A stretch of DNA of 64,000 nt from an uncultured Eubacteriales bacterium (GCA_900551325.1 URVM01000001.1:186001-250000), one strand, 5' to 3'; shown: positions 1 to 9,365, counted from the first letter of the stretch. The notes: generated by a model not told the origin, from the letters alone. Made by a program: numbers and translations.

Positions 1-588
1 GACTATAACGAAGAAAATCATAATATTTTATCCTTCAAAAAATTAATGACTGGTGCTTGCTTCTTATTTATTGCAATGGGCCTTGGTTCTATTGTCTCAG
101 AATTTATTGAAGCTTCTGGCCTAGCCTTTCCTTCTTATATAGGTGCTATGTTAGTAGCTGCTATTATGAGAAATATTTATGACTTTAGGCAAAAAGAAAT
201 TGTTGAAAAAGAAATTGAAACTCTAGGTGGCTTAAGCTTATCCTTTTTCCTAACAATGGCCCTAATGGGACTTAGACTTTGGGAGCTATTTGATCTAGCT
301 TTACCACTTATTATTATGTTATGTGCTCAAGTATTACTTGTAGGGCTATTTGCTTACTTTATTACTTACCGTGTCATGGGTAAAAACTACGAAGCTACTG
401 TATTTGCTTCAGCTGTTTGTGGTTTTGGAATGGGAGCAACACCAAATGCTATTGCTAATATGGATGAACTTACTAACAGATACGGTTTTGTGCATACACC
501 TTACTTTGTTGTTCCAATTGTAGGCTGTTTATTTATTGACTTTGTGAATTCAGCTATTATAACAATATTTATAAACCTTGTAGGATAA
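1..588 (+). CDS. gltS: Sodium/glutamate symporter GltS, C-terminal part (5' end outside window)
   Basis: The reading frame is already open at base 1, so the start lies outside the window; about 195 residues of the C-terminal half are visible. The product would be an inner-membrane Na+-coupled glutamate carrier. Alternating hydrophobic segments are visible, plus the family stretch GFGMGATPNAIANM followed by a VVPIVG..FIDFVN segment, which matches the conserved second half of the ESS/GltS family. The protein ends at a TAA followed by a hairpin terminator. No neighbouring gene helps to define the substrate, so glutamate is assigned from the family only. Confidence 0.85.
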   Translation, partial: DYNEENHNILSFKKLMTGACFLFIAMGLGSIVSEFIEASGLAFPSYIGAMLVAAIMRNIYDFRQKEIVEKEIETLGGLSLSFFLTMALMGLRLWELFDLALPLIIMLCAQVLLVGLFAYFITYRVMGKNYEATVFASAVCGFGMGATPNAIANMDELTNRYGFVHTPYFVVPIVGCLFIDFVNSAIITIFINLVG

Positions 589-611
589 ATATTCTATAAA
601 ACAAATAAATT

Positions 612-671
612 ATAAGCTAATTAAACTTTTAGCCTTTGCTGATAAAGTTTTAATTAGCTTATTTTTATTTT
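612..671 (+). terminator. Rho-independent terminator after gltS
   Basis: An inverted repeat (ATAAGCTAATTAAAC and its complement, one mismatch) with a loop of about 14 nt is followed by a T-rich tract, 24 bases after the gltS stop. Confidence 0.8.
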
Positions 672-813
672 ATAAACCTTTAACTTTTTTCTAGATTATC
701 CGAACTTTAAATAATTATTTTTATAAAATGTTCGTTTTTTATTGACCGTTAATAATTATTATCTTATAATAAGTTTATAATTAAACCAAAGTACAAATAG
801 AGGAGACTATAAT

Positions 814-1713
814 ATGAATAAACTACTAAGAAAATCTATAGCACTTTTTATAGCAGCATCTTTAGGTTCAGTAATGATGGGTGCCGCACCAGCAAATACT
901 GTAAAAAAAGAGGTTATTCCAGCTGAAACACTTGTAGAGGCTGTAAAAAGACCACTTCTTATACAAGGTGCTATGGATGTTGAAACTGAAATTATGATGG
1001 CAGCACTTGAGAACCCTGAAGAAATTACTTTAGGTGTTTGGAAATATACAAAAGGTACATTAAACGGCTACCCTGTAGTTATCTCTAGAACACGTATTGG
1101 TATGGTAAATGCATCAGCTTCTACAACACTAGCAATCGAACATTTCAATCCTGTAGCCATTATTAATCAAGGTACAGCTGGTGGCCATGATCCAGCACTT
1201 CACAAATACGATATTGTGCTCGGTAAAGAAGTTGTAAATATGGGTGCTTTCAAAACACCTTTTACAGAGAAAAACAAAGGTATTCATCCAACAACATGGG
1301 AACCTATGACACTTGAAATTGTAAGCAAAGAAACTAGTGAATGGATAGATGTAGCAAGTTTCCCAGGTGATGAAACACTTCTTGCAGCAGCAAATAGTGT
1401 AAAAAACACTTATAAAAAAGGTAAGATTGTAGAAGGTACTATTGGTTCAGCAGATGAATGGAACAAAGAAATAGATCGTATTTTATGGCTCAACAAGACA
1501 CTTGGTACATCTGCAGAAGAAATGGAAACTGCTGCCGCTGCTCAAATTGCTGCAACTTATAATATTCCATTTTTAAGCATCCGTATCTTATCAAATAACG
1601 AAGTACATAAAGAAGCTTATGATCGTACAACAGGTGAAGATTCACAAGCTTATACACTTGAAGTAGCAAAAGCTTATATTAATAATTACTTATTAGTTGA
1701 AGATCAAAATTAA
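814..1713 (+). CDS. Secreted MTA/SAH nucleosidase-like (PNP/UDP phosphorylase fold) protein
   Basis: This 299-residue protein has an N-terminal signal peptide (basic MNKLLRK, hydrophobic core, small residues GAAPAN near 23-28) and no lipobox cysteine, so it is probably exported and released. The rest resembles 5'-methylthioadenosine/S-adenosylhomocysteine nucleosidase: GAM-x-x-E (E57, matching E. coli E12), an NQGTAGG phosphate/ribose-loop motif near 118-124, and the EMETAAAAQ motif (E236, E238, matching E172/E174). At the position of the catalytic Asp197, RxxSD reads RILSN (N261). A GGAG-type site (AGGAG) precedes the ATG. The gene stands alone between two terminators. It may be an extracellular nucleoside-salvage enzyme, but the exact substrate is unknown and the Asp-to-Asn change argues against simple MTAN annotation. 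Confidence 0.8.
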   Translation: MNKLLRKSIALFIAASLGSVMMGAAPANTVKKEVIPAETLVEAVKRPLLIQGAMDVETEIMMAALENPEEITLGVWKYTKGTLNGYPVVISRTRIGMVNASASTTLAIEHFNPVAIINQGTAGGHDPALHKYDIVLGKEVVNMGAFKTPFTEKNKGIHPTTWEPMTLEIVSKETSEWIDVASFPGDETLLAAANSVKNTYKKGKIVEGTIGSADEWNKEIDRILWLNKTLGTSAEEMETAAAAQIAATYNIPFLSIRILSNNEVHKEAYDRTTGEDSQAYTLEVAKAYINNYLLVEDQN

Positions 1714-1730
1714 TACCTAAATTGAATTAT

Positions 1731-1777
1731 AAAAATAGCCTTCAATCCAGTTCAAAACTAGTTGAAGGCTATTTTTA
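1731..1777. terminator. Bidirectional terminator between convergent genes
   Basis: AAAAATAGCCTTCAA pairs with TTGAAGGCTATTTTT. T-runs follow on both strands, so it can end both the nucleosidase gene and the minus-strand pair at 1841-2738. Confidence 0.8.
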
Positions 1778-1840
1778 TAATGTTCTATTTTATGTTACTT
1801 ACTCTAATCTTTTATTTTAATATTTATTCTATTTTTTTAT

Positions 1841-2335
1841 CTACTCTGTTTCTCTAAAGTATCCATTGATTGCGTCACATACCATTTTGTTGAGCATACC
1901 CATATTTGCTTTAATGGCTTCATCGTCTTCAACTCTGTCTTTTTTGTTAAGTCCCATTGCTCTAAAATCCACTTTCCCAAGAAGACTTTCTAGTTCTTTC
2001 CATAAATCTGTATACTCTGTTCCATTACTTAAATTAAGAGCCTTACCCATAGCCTGATCCTTCATTCCTTTTTGGAGTTCTTCCAAAATATATTCATTAG
2101 TCACATAAAGATAGATTGGCTCCTCACCTTCAAGCTTATTCCTTGCTTCTAAGTCCCTTAGGCCTGTCACGAGAGCAAGAAGTTCTAATCTTGCTACTCT
2201 TGTTTCCTCTTCTAGGAGTTGAATCATTTCTTTAGATTCTCCCTCTCCTTGAAGAATGTACGCATAAATACCAACAGCTTTGCCGCCACGATTTCTTTTA
2301 TTGGCTTTACAATATAAATGAATTCCTGTCATCAT
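1841..2335 (-). CDS. Degenerate RNase H-fold protein
   Basis: I place the start at the ATG at 2335 (164 residues) because AGGAAGAG lies 7 nt upstream. A longer TTG frame to 2401 would overlap the upstream gene without its own ribosome binding site. The order of secondary-structure-like blocks resembles RNase HI: IHLYCKANKRNRGGKAVGIYAY (first strands), RLELLALVTGL (helix with the conserved Glu, E51) and IYLYVTNEYI (strand plus helix). Of the catalytic D-E-D set only the Glu aligns: the first Asp is replaced by Lys (K10) and the Asp of the TDS motif by Thr/Asn (about 79-80). It is therefore unlikely to be an active RNase H. It forms a pair with the gene at 2391. The fold assignment is by eye and moderate. 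Confidence 0.6.
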   Translation of the reverse strand: MMTGIHLYCKANKRNRGGKAVGIYAYILQGEGESKEMIQLLEEETRVARLELLALVTGLRDLEARNKLEGEEPIYLYVTNEYILEELQKGMKDQAMGKALNLSNGTEYTDLWKELESLLGKVDFRAMGLNKKDRVEDDEAIKANMGMLNKMVCDAINGYFRETE

Positions 2336-2390
2336 TATTATTCTCTTCCTTTTTACTATAAATTTATATGTCTTAACCCATCTATTATAT

Positions 2391-2738
2391 TTATTGTCCA
2401 AACACTTCTACACGTTTTCTTTTACCTAAATAATTGATAGCACGCATTTTACATCTTCCTATTTCATTATAGGTACAAAAGTTGGCAAGATCCATAAGTA
2501 AAAATAATGTATCTGTCATAAGATAATTAAGGTCTTTCAGGTCATCTTCTTGCTCATTAGATACACTTAAGTTAGCCACTTCATCTAATAACTTCTCTAT
2601 ACCACCTTTTGTCTCTTCAAAAATCTCTTTTAATTGTTCAGTGGGCATACTCGCCTCTGGATGGATAAACTTCTCCAAAAAAGCCTGTAATGTATCATTT
2701 AAACTTTTATATTCATTATATATTTCAACTAAGTTCAT
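2391..2738 (-). CDS. Hypothetical helical protein, 115 aa
   Basis: I do not recognise this protein. It is charged and looks almost entirely alpha-helical, with several heptad-like Leu/Ile/Phe patterns (residues 5-60 and 70-95), no signal peptide and no membrane segment. Two cysteines lie near the C terminus (CTYNEIGRC). GAGAGGAAATAAG precedes the ATG, a good ribosome binding site. It is followed 55 nt downstream by the RNase H-fold gene, so the two are probably co-transcribed and end at the hairpin at 1731-1777. Confidence 0.6.
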   Translation of the reverse strand: MNLVEIYNEYKSLNDTLQAFLEKFIHPEASMPTEQLKEIFEETKGGIEKLLDEVANLSVSNEQEDDLKDLNYLMTDTLFLLMDLANFCTYNEIGRCKMRAINYLGKRKRVEVFGQ

Positions 2739-2825
2739 CTTATTTCCTCTCTTTAACTACAAATTCATATTTACTCTATTACTATAGCATGACTTACAAA
2801 AAACAGTAAACTAATCCTTTAAAAA

Positions 2826-2868
2826 TAACAAAAAAGAGGAGTATCTCCATACGATATTCTCCTCTTCT
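2826..2868 (-). terminator. Terminator of the M60 peptidase gene
   Basis: On the minus strand AAGAGGAG-ATATC and GATA-CTCCTCTT pair and are followed by TTTTTTGTTATTTTT, just past the stop at 2890. Confidence 0.85.
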
Positions 2869-2889
2869 TTAATATTTATATGTCCCTTA

Positions 2890-5800
2890 TTATCTTTCTA
2901 ACTCTTCTACCTGGGTCTGGTCCATTACCTGTTGACCTTCTTCTAATTGGCCTTCTTCTAGCTGACTTTCATTTACTTGACTTTCTTCTACTTGACCTGC
3001 TTCTGGTTGATTTATCTGTGGTTGTTCCACCTCTAGTGCATCTCCATCAACTTGATTTTCTTCCACTTGGTCAATATTGTTATTGCTTACTCTATGAGCT
3101 TCTATAGATTGTATTAATCCATTATAGTACTCTAAAACAAGTTCATACATAGATTCTGAGTGAACAGTTGGAGCCCAATATAATTCATTATAGTAAGCTG
3201 TCATTTCCTCAAAAGTTGCCCAGTCTGCCTCTTTAGAGTAATTGCTTTTCTCCATAGCATTTGCTATCTGTAAAAGTTCATAAAGACCTGCTTTTCCTTT
3301 ACTTACTTCTAAGCTATCTATACTATCTTGTAAGTTTTGTGCTACCTCATCAATTACTTCTTGGGTTACTTCTTCTAGACCAAGTACTTTCTTCGCTTCT
3401 ACTAGATTTTTTTGAACACTTTCCCATGATAATTGTGTATAGATATGTGCTTCTAAATCCTCTACATTTGCTACTACTGCTTCTAATTCACCTTTATGAT
3501 TTTCAGGTATTCTATGAGCTTCAATACTTTGTATTAAACTACTATAGTAGTCTAATACAATCTCAAACACTAGTTCAGAGTGAACTGTTGGTGCCCAGTA
3601 TATCTTATTATACTCCGCTGTCACTTCTGCAAATGTTTCCCAATCTGCGCCTTCTTTGTAATCACTTTGCTTCATAGTATTTGCTACTTTTAAAAGTTCA
3701 TAAAGACCTACTTTTCCTTTACTTACCTCTAGTCTATCTATAGCATCTTGAAGCTTTTGCGCTGCTTCATTAATTTCTTGTTCTGTTAGCTCTTCTATTG
3801 TAAGCACTTCTTTAGCAGATTCTACTTGAGCTAAAAGGGCTTCCCATGAAACTTGAGTGTAAATATGTGCTTCTAAGTCATTAACACTTGCTACAAGACT
3901 CTCTAGCACTTGTTTGTTTCCTACAACTACTAGTGCATTTTTAGCTTCAACTAACTTATTCACCATTTCATCTACTTGTACTTGAGTCTTCTCACCTTCT
4001 AATAAGGCTACTGCTTCATCTCTTACTTGTACTAGTTTATTCCATGATTCTTTCGTGTAATTTTCCCCATTAAGAGCATTAACTTCTTCTATTAATTGAA
4101 CTAATGCTTCTGTATCTACTTTAATATTATTTTCATTAGCATAATGGAACTTAGCATCTCCCCATACGGCATGGTCAGAACCATTTCCATTGTCACCATC
4201 TGTAGCTACAAGCATTAACTCTTTAGCACCAGCTACATTTACTTCTAAATACTCCATAGGATCTTTTGAATAGATTACACCTGTTTCAGTTACCTTTTCT
4301 CCATCAAGCCAAACTTCAAAAGAAACTGAAGCAATTGAGTTGTACATAGCTCTATCTACACCTACATAAGCTGAGAAGTACTCTGCCTCTTTATTTGTTA
4401 AATCATATTTAAGTACACTTCTTGCATGTGTTCCTAAACCTTTTTCAAACTGTACTTCTTGTCCCTTAGCATCTGTTAAACGAATAATATTATCGCTTGG
4501 TGAAAGGTCCTTTTTAATACTTCCCCATCCACAAGTTGCACTAGCCCAATTATAATCAGATAAGTAAGTAAAGTCTTCCATATCTACTACTGCAATAGTA
4601 CGTGTTTTAATAACTTCATTACCATCATTATCTGTTACTCTATATGTAATGGTATAGTGACCTGGTTGCTTAAAGTTTACTGTTCCCATTACTTCAACTT
4701 TTGAAGTCAAATCCCCATCTTCAGCATCAGTAGCACTGTAAGTACCATATATATCTTCTAAATGTTCTCCTACTTTAACTGCTTCATCTTTTGGTATTTC
4801 TAAAGTTGGTACAGCATCTAATACTAAGAATTTAGCATCTCCAAAATTCGCATGATCAAATGCATTATCACTTCCATTTTTATCAACTATAAGCTCTAGT
4901 TTACTTATACCAGTTAAATCCAGCTTAACATGCTTAGCATCATCACTTCTTTTCATAAGACCGCTATTGTAAAGCTCTTTTCCATCTCCTAGTATTTTAA
5001 ATATAATACTTGATCTGTTTTGCTCTTCTATATTTCTATCTACGCCTACATAAGTTTCAAAGAATACCGAGCCTGATAATTTTGATAAATCATATACAAT
5101 TTCTGAGTTTGCATGAGTTCCAACCCCTTTTGCAAAAGTAATTGTTTCTCCCTTTACTCCTAGTTTAATAGATGCACCTGAAGATGATTTATCTTTATTT
5201 ACACTGCCATAATCTGTTCTTGCATTTTCCCAGTTTCTATCAGACAAATAATCTACTTCACTATATACCACTATAGTACGTTCTTTTGTAACAGTATTTC
5301 CATCACTATCTGCCACTGTATAACTTAAGTTATATTTACCTGTCTTACCAGTGTTAAATCCATTTGTCTCAACTTGAACTTTTTCAAGTATATTGCCATC
5401 TTCTACATCATTTGCAACCACGTCTGCCATTGTATCAAACTGACTATTTAACTTAATATAAGTAAGTTCTTCTACATCTAATGTTGGTAGAACATTATTA
5501 GTTATAAGTTTTGGATTTGCTATAATTGCATGGTCTGAAGAAATGCTATTGTTCGCATCATCTATCTCTATTACCAGCTCTGATACCCCTTTAATTGGTA
5601 CATCAATATATACCATATCTTCACCATATCTCATCACTTTAGTAGTAGCTAAAACTTGTCCATCACCTATAATCTTAAAGATTACACTAGAATTTGCTTG
5701 TTCTGGAATACTTCTATCTATACCAACTAAAGCTTCAAATCTATCATGTTTCATATTTGATAAATCATATACGATTTTACCATTTGCATGAATACCAAAA

Positions 5801-8800
5801 CCTTTTTCAAATACTTTAACTTCACCATTGACTGTACTTGTAATATTATTGTTTCTTCTTGGTGTTGACCACTCTGTCTCTACTGATTGCCACTGGTAAT
5901 CTGATAAGTATTCATAATCACTTACTACCTCAACCTGTACAACTTTTTCTACAGTAACTCCTTGGTCTAATAAAGTATACTTCACTTCATAAGTTCCTTT
6001 ATTTGTAGTATCTACATTATGAGTAATATTAACTTGTGCTGTAATATTATCACCTTTATAATTACTTCCTTTAATGTAGTCTACTGGGTTGAAGGTCTCA
6101 CCTAATTTAAGTGTTACCTTTTCTTGTTGTACCTTTAATGTTGGTGCGAAAGAATTTACACTTACAGGTTTTGCTATACTTAAATCTTTTGCATAAGCCA
6201 CAACTTCATAGTTTTCACTAGCTTGAATATCTGCATTTTTTACAGTAAAACTGTTATCTTTTGTAAATCCAATTACTTTGCCATCTTTTAGAATCTCATA
6301 CCCTAATAAATCCTTTTGATTATTTTCATCAATTTCAAAGCTTAACTTATTTGTCTTAGCAATAGTATCTAACTTAGATGTTACTTTGATAGCTATATCT
6401 TCACTAAATCCATTTCCTTTATAATCATAAGCTCCACTATGTAAGTATTCAATTTTTCTTGTTGGCTTTGGTAAGTGCTTCACTGCCTCTTCCATCTCTG
6501 GTGTTACATCTGTATAATTCCAGCCTTTGAAGAAATCTAATAAATTTTCTCCTACCCCTAAAGAATAAGCAACTGCTAATCTTCTAAGTTCACTTCCTTG
6601 TATAGAAGCAATAAGCTCCGTATTGTCACGAACAGCTCTTGATACTTTAGCATAAGTATCATAACCATAAGCTATATTTAATTGAGACAATATGCCTAGA
6701 TTTTCCCAGAAACCTAAGTTAACTGTTTCTCCTTGGAAACGTTTCATAAGACCATTCCAATTACAACGATCCCCGTCTATTCCCTTTATTCTTCTATATT
6801 CTTGTGGATATAAGTTATTAATTACTTCTCCATGAACCATATACTTCGTATTAAAAATATGTCCAAATTCATGTCCATATGCCCAGTTATCATTTCCTGG
6901 CATTTGTGGTGGCATAGCAAGAAGCTTAAAGAAACCTCCATCCCTTTCAGCATTATCCGAACCTAGATAACCTGTATAACCATGATCAGCAAAACCTAAT
7001 GGTACACCTTGGAATGCTCTTGAAATAAATTTATTTGGGAAATAACTATGTTTTTCTTCTGTAGCATTTTTTTCAAATCCCATGAAAGTCTGGAACATAT
7101 CATATAATTCTTCCCAACCATCCATAGTATCTGCCATATCATAGCCTTTGCTATAAGCTTCTGTCATACCTGCTACTGCACCTTTTGCACTTGTTGTAAT
7201 CACTATATTTTTCGATACAAATTCAGCAATATTAAATACTTTTCCTTCTGGATTACCATTTACAAAGGCATCATCGCTGTATTCAACTTTTTGTGCATAA
7301 GCTTTTACTTCTTCAAAGAAAGCTTGTGGGTCTGTTTCACCATGAATATAAAGTGGGAAATCAGTTCCACCTTCTACTCTCACTCTTGGTGCATAGGCTT
7401 GATCTGATGGCTTTGCATCATTGAAAAGATAAAGTGCACTTGGGTTAATATTAGTTGGTGCTGTAATAACATTTCTTCCTGGTTTTAAGTCCGCCCATCT
7501 TCTCCAGTCACCTTTACCGCGTCCTACTTGTCCAAAACATAATTTTGGTAATACGCCTGTAGCATCTGCATCCACATAAACTACAATTTCCTCACCTGGT
7601 GTAACATATTTTCCAATAGACTCTAAAGATGTATAGGCATAGCCATTTATACTTCTCTTTTCAGATTCTTCTTTATATCTGCCTCTTTGCTCTCCAGTAA
7701 CTACTCTTGTATCTTTAAATAAATCTTTGTTATATACAATTTCTTTTGCAAGCTTAATATCTTCTAAATAAGATTCCTTTAATGGATGACTATTTACTTG
7801 TTCTTCTAACTTATTAATAGTATCAATAGAATTATACTCACTGCTTACTTCCATCATTAAACCATTTGTAAAAAGCTTTTCCATTGCATCTTGTACAGTG
7901 TCTTCTCTATACAGCCTTATTTCACTACTACAAGCCCAATCTTCATACCCTTTTTTAAATACAAATTTTAATCTTTTAAACTCGGTTGGATTAAATTTAA
8001 TTTCTATTAAATCTTGAGTAACTTGAGCTTTGCCAGTAGACACGAGTTCAAAAGTATTTCCCTTAGAAGTTCTAGATGCATAAATTTCAAATGCTTCTGG
8101 GAAACCTCTATTTGAGCCTCTAGGTGCAGCATAGACTAATCTATTTAAAGTAGTTAATTCATTCAGTTCAATAACTACTTCATTTGTAAAGCTCTCTGAA
8201 TTTTTTACATTGGAATGCCATTTTGTATCTAACCTACCGTCTATAGCACGTTCTATGGCATTTTCAGCATAGCTTCCCCCATTATTTGTAATACCTTTTA
8301 TTCCATCTGCTTGTAGTCTATATACTTCATCATATGCTTCTAAAAGGTCTCCAGATAAAGTCAGTTTTGTCACTTGTGCTTCTGTATACTGTACTTCCTT
8401 ATTTTCTAATAGTCTTCTAGCATTTACAATATTCTCTTTATACTCTGTTTCATAAAAAGGATGTGCCTGTGCTTCTTTTTCTAAAGCATCTAGCTGCTCA
8501 GAACTTCTAAAGGCTTCACTTACTTGACTATGTGTGCCATCCGTAAATAATGTAGCCATCTTATCTGCTACAGCATCCTCTTTGAAGAACATAAATTCTC
8601 CAGCTGCTGCCCACTCTTGATTCGCTTGTTCAAATACAAATCTCAATCGCTTAAACTGTGTATTTTGAAATCTAAATTCTGATACATTACTACGAACTTC
8701 AGTCTGTCCAGTTGCTACAAGCTGAAAATCTTCCCCTTCTTCTGTAAGAGAGGCATAAATAGACATCTTTTGTACATGCCCTTTATTCCCTGGTCTTGGT

Positions 8801-9201
8801 GCATAGGCAATACGATTAATTGTTTCTATATTATCGAAAGTTATAGTTACTTCATTTTTATATTCATTGGTATTTTGTTTTCCTGTTTCCCAGTGTGTAC
8901 CTATATCACCATCAAAAGCATACTTTAGAGCACTACTACCATATTGTCCGCCATTATTTGTATAGGTTTTAATACCTGTTACTTTAAAAGCTTTTTCATA
9001 CTCTGTATAATGCACATTTTTGATTGGCGAAAACACAGACGAAGTAATATTTTGAGTTTCTATTACCTGTTCGTTAAATACATTTGTTGTACTTAGTTTC
9101 GTTACAGGTACTGTACTTGCCATAAGCTGTACTGGTGTTTGCACCCCTGCCCCAGCTGCCATACTTACACTTAATAAGCTTGCAATTAATTTCTTATTCA
9201 T
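2890..9201 (-). CDS. Secreted multidomain M60-family metallopeptidase (mucin/glycoprotein-directed)
   Basis: The product has 2,103 residues from the ATG at 9201; the ATG at 9213 is rejected because GGAGGA lies between them. It carries a signal peptide (1-28). Two F5/8C-like carbohydrate-binding domains (about 66-211 and 296-436) precede an M60 peptidase domain with HEFGH (777-781) and a probable third ligand E792. An Ig-like domain (about 1019-1095) follows. Then come three NPCBM-like modules (about 1097-1233, 1316-1462, 1544-1687), separated by two further Ig-like/DUF5011-like domains. The C-terminal part has a FIVAR-like segment (1697-1760), two tandem 132-residue repeats and an acidic Gln/Glu tail. 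There is no LPxTG or SLH anchor, so it is probably released or held by sugar binding. M60 proteins cleave O-glycosylated proteins; that activity is inferred from the family. The leader carries a c-di-GMP riboswitch. Confidence 0.9.
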   Translation of the reverse strand: MNKKLIASLLSVSMAAGAGVQTPVQLMASTVPVTKLSTTNVFNEQVIETQNITSSVFSPIKNVHYTEYEKAFKVTGIKTYTNNGGQYGSSALKYAFDGDIGTHWETGKQNTNEYKNEVTITFDNIETINRIAYAPRPGNKGHVQKMSIYASLTEEGEDFQLVATGQTEVRSNVSEFRFQNTQFKRLRFVFEQANQEWAAAGEFMFFKEDAVADKMATLFTDGTHSQVSEAFRSSEQLDALEKEAQAHPFYETEYKENIVNARRLLENKEVQYTEAQVTKLTLSGDLLEAYDEVYRLQADGIKGITNNGGSYAENAIERAIDGRLDTKWHSNVKNSESFTNEVVIELNELTTLNRLVYAAPRGSNRGFPEAFEIYASRTSKGNTFELVSTGKAQVTQDLIEIKFNPTEFKRLKFVFKKGYEDWACSSEIRLYREDTVQDAMEKLFTNGLMMEVSSEYNSIDTINKLEEQVNSHPLKESYLEDIKLAKEIVYNKDLFKDTRVVTGEQRGRYKEESEKRSINGYAYTSLESIGKYVTPGEEIVVYVDADATGVLPKLCFGQVGRGKGDWRRWADLKPGRNVITAPTNINPSALYLFNDAKPSDQAYAPRVRVEGGTDFPLYIHGETDPQAFFEEVKAYAQKVEYSDDAFVNGNPEGKVFNIAEFVSKNIVITTSAKGAVAGMTEAYSKGYDMADTMDGWEELYDMFQTFMGFEKNATEEKHSYFPNKFISRAFQGVPLGFADHGYTGYLGSDNAERDGGFFKLLAMPPQMPGNDNWAYGHEFGHIFNTKYMVHGEVINNLYPQEYRRIKGIDGDRCNWNGLMKRFQGETVNLGFWENLGILSQLNIAYGYDTYAKVSRAVRDNTELIASIQGSELRRLAVAYSLGVGENLLDFFKGWNYTDVTPEMEEAVKHLPKPTRKIEYLHSGAYDYKGNGFSEDIAIKVTSKLDTIAKTNKLSFEIDENNQKDLLGYEILKDGKVIGFTKDNSFTVKNADIQASENYEVVAYAKDLSIAKPVSVNSFAPTLKVQQEKVTLKLGETFNPVDYIKGSNYKGDNITAQVNITHNVDTTNKGTYEVKYTLLDQGVTVEKVVQVEVVSDYEYLSDYQWQSVETEWSTPRRNNNITSTVNGEVKVFEKGFGIHANGKIVYDLSNMKHDRFEALVGIDRSIPEQANSSVIFKIIGDGQVLATTKVMRYGEDMVYIDVPIKGVSELVIEIDDANNSISSDHAIIANPKLITNNVLPTLDVEELTYIKLNSQFDTMADVVANDVEDGNILEKVQVETNGFNTGKTGKYNLSYTVADSDGNTVTKERTIVVYSEVDYLSDRNWENARTDYGSVNKDKSSSGASIKLGVKGETITFAKGVGTHANSEIVYDLSKLSGSVFFETYVGVDRNIEEQNRSSIIFKILGDGKELYNSGLMKRSDDAKHVKLDLTGISKLELIVDKNGSDNAFDHANFGDAKFLVLDAVPTLEIPKDEAVKVGEHLEDIYGTYSATDAEDGDLTSKVEVMGTVNFKQPGHYTITYRVTDNDGNEVIKTRTIAVVDMEDFTYLSDYNWASATCGWGSIKKDLSPSDNIIRLTDAKGQEVQFEKGLGTHARSVLKYDLTNKEAEYFSAYVGVDRAMYNSIASVSFEVWLDGEKVTETGVIYSKDPMEYLEVNVAGAKELMLVATDGDNGNGSDHAVWGDAKFHYANENNIKVDTEALVQLIEEVNALNGENYTKESWNKLVQVRDEAVALLEGEKTQVQVDEMVNKLVEAKNALVVVGNKQVLESLVASVNDLEAHIYTQVSWEALLAQVESAKEVLTIEELTEQEINEAAQKLQDAIDRLEVSKGKVGLYELLKVANTMKQSDYKEGADWETFAEVTAEYNKIYWAPTVHSELVFEIVLDYYSSLIQSIEAHRIPENHKGELEAVVANVEDLEAHIYTQLSWESVQKNLVEAKKVLGLEEVTQEVIDEVAQNLQDSIDSLEVSKGKAGLYELLQIANAMEKSNYSKEADWATFEEMTAYYNELYWAPTVHSESMYELVLEYYNGLIQSIEAHRVSNNNIDQVEENQVDGDALEVEQPQINQPEAGQVEESQVNESQLEEGQLEEGQQVMDQTQVEELER
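3094..3909 (-). repeat. Tandem 132-residue duplication in the M60 protein C terminus
   Basis: Codons at 3514-3909 and 3094-3489 encode two closely similar units. Both contain LEAHIYTQ-SWE, SKGK-GLYELL, YWAPTVHSE and LIQSIEAHR. The DNA has diverged moderately, so this is an old duplication rather than a fresh one. Each unit begins as a FIVAR-like three-helix module. Confidence 0.85.
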
Positions 9202-9270
9202 ATTTTCCTCCATATTATTATAGGTTAAATAAAAAGGTTTTTAATATTATATTTATGTTTTAGTTATAGT

Positions 9271-9307
9271 ACAAAACAAAAAGGCTACTCTAAAGAAGAG
9301 TAGCCTC
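9271..9307 (-). terminator. Riboswitch expression-platform terminator upstream of M60 gene
   Basis: On the minus strand AGGCTACTC and GAGTAGCCT pair around a 7-nt loop and are followed by TTTTTGTTTTG. It lies between the c-di-GMP aptamer and the peptidase start, about 70 nt before the ATG, with no gene between. An AT-rich hairpin (9315-9347) sits between aptamer and terminator and may be the switching element. Confidence 0.85.
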
Positions 9308-9314
9308 GCCAAAT

Positions 9315-9347
9315 AAAGCATTTTAAATTATCCTTTTAAAATGCTTT
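9315..9347 (-). other. AT-rich hairpin between aptamer and terminator
   Basis: AAAGCATTTTA pairs with TAAAATGCTTT (11 bp). Because it lies directly between the aptamer and the terminator it may take part in the alternative folding, but no antiterminator pairing could be proven by eye. Confidence 0.55.
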
Positions 9348-9365
9348 AAAACAATGTTTATTACA

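Noticed and set aside
2880..3677. Plus-strand hydrophobic open frames opposite the M60 tail
   Set aside because: Leu-rich low-complexity translation is the antisense of Gln/Glu/Lys codons in the repeat region; no ribosome binding site.
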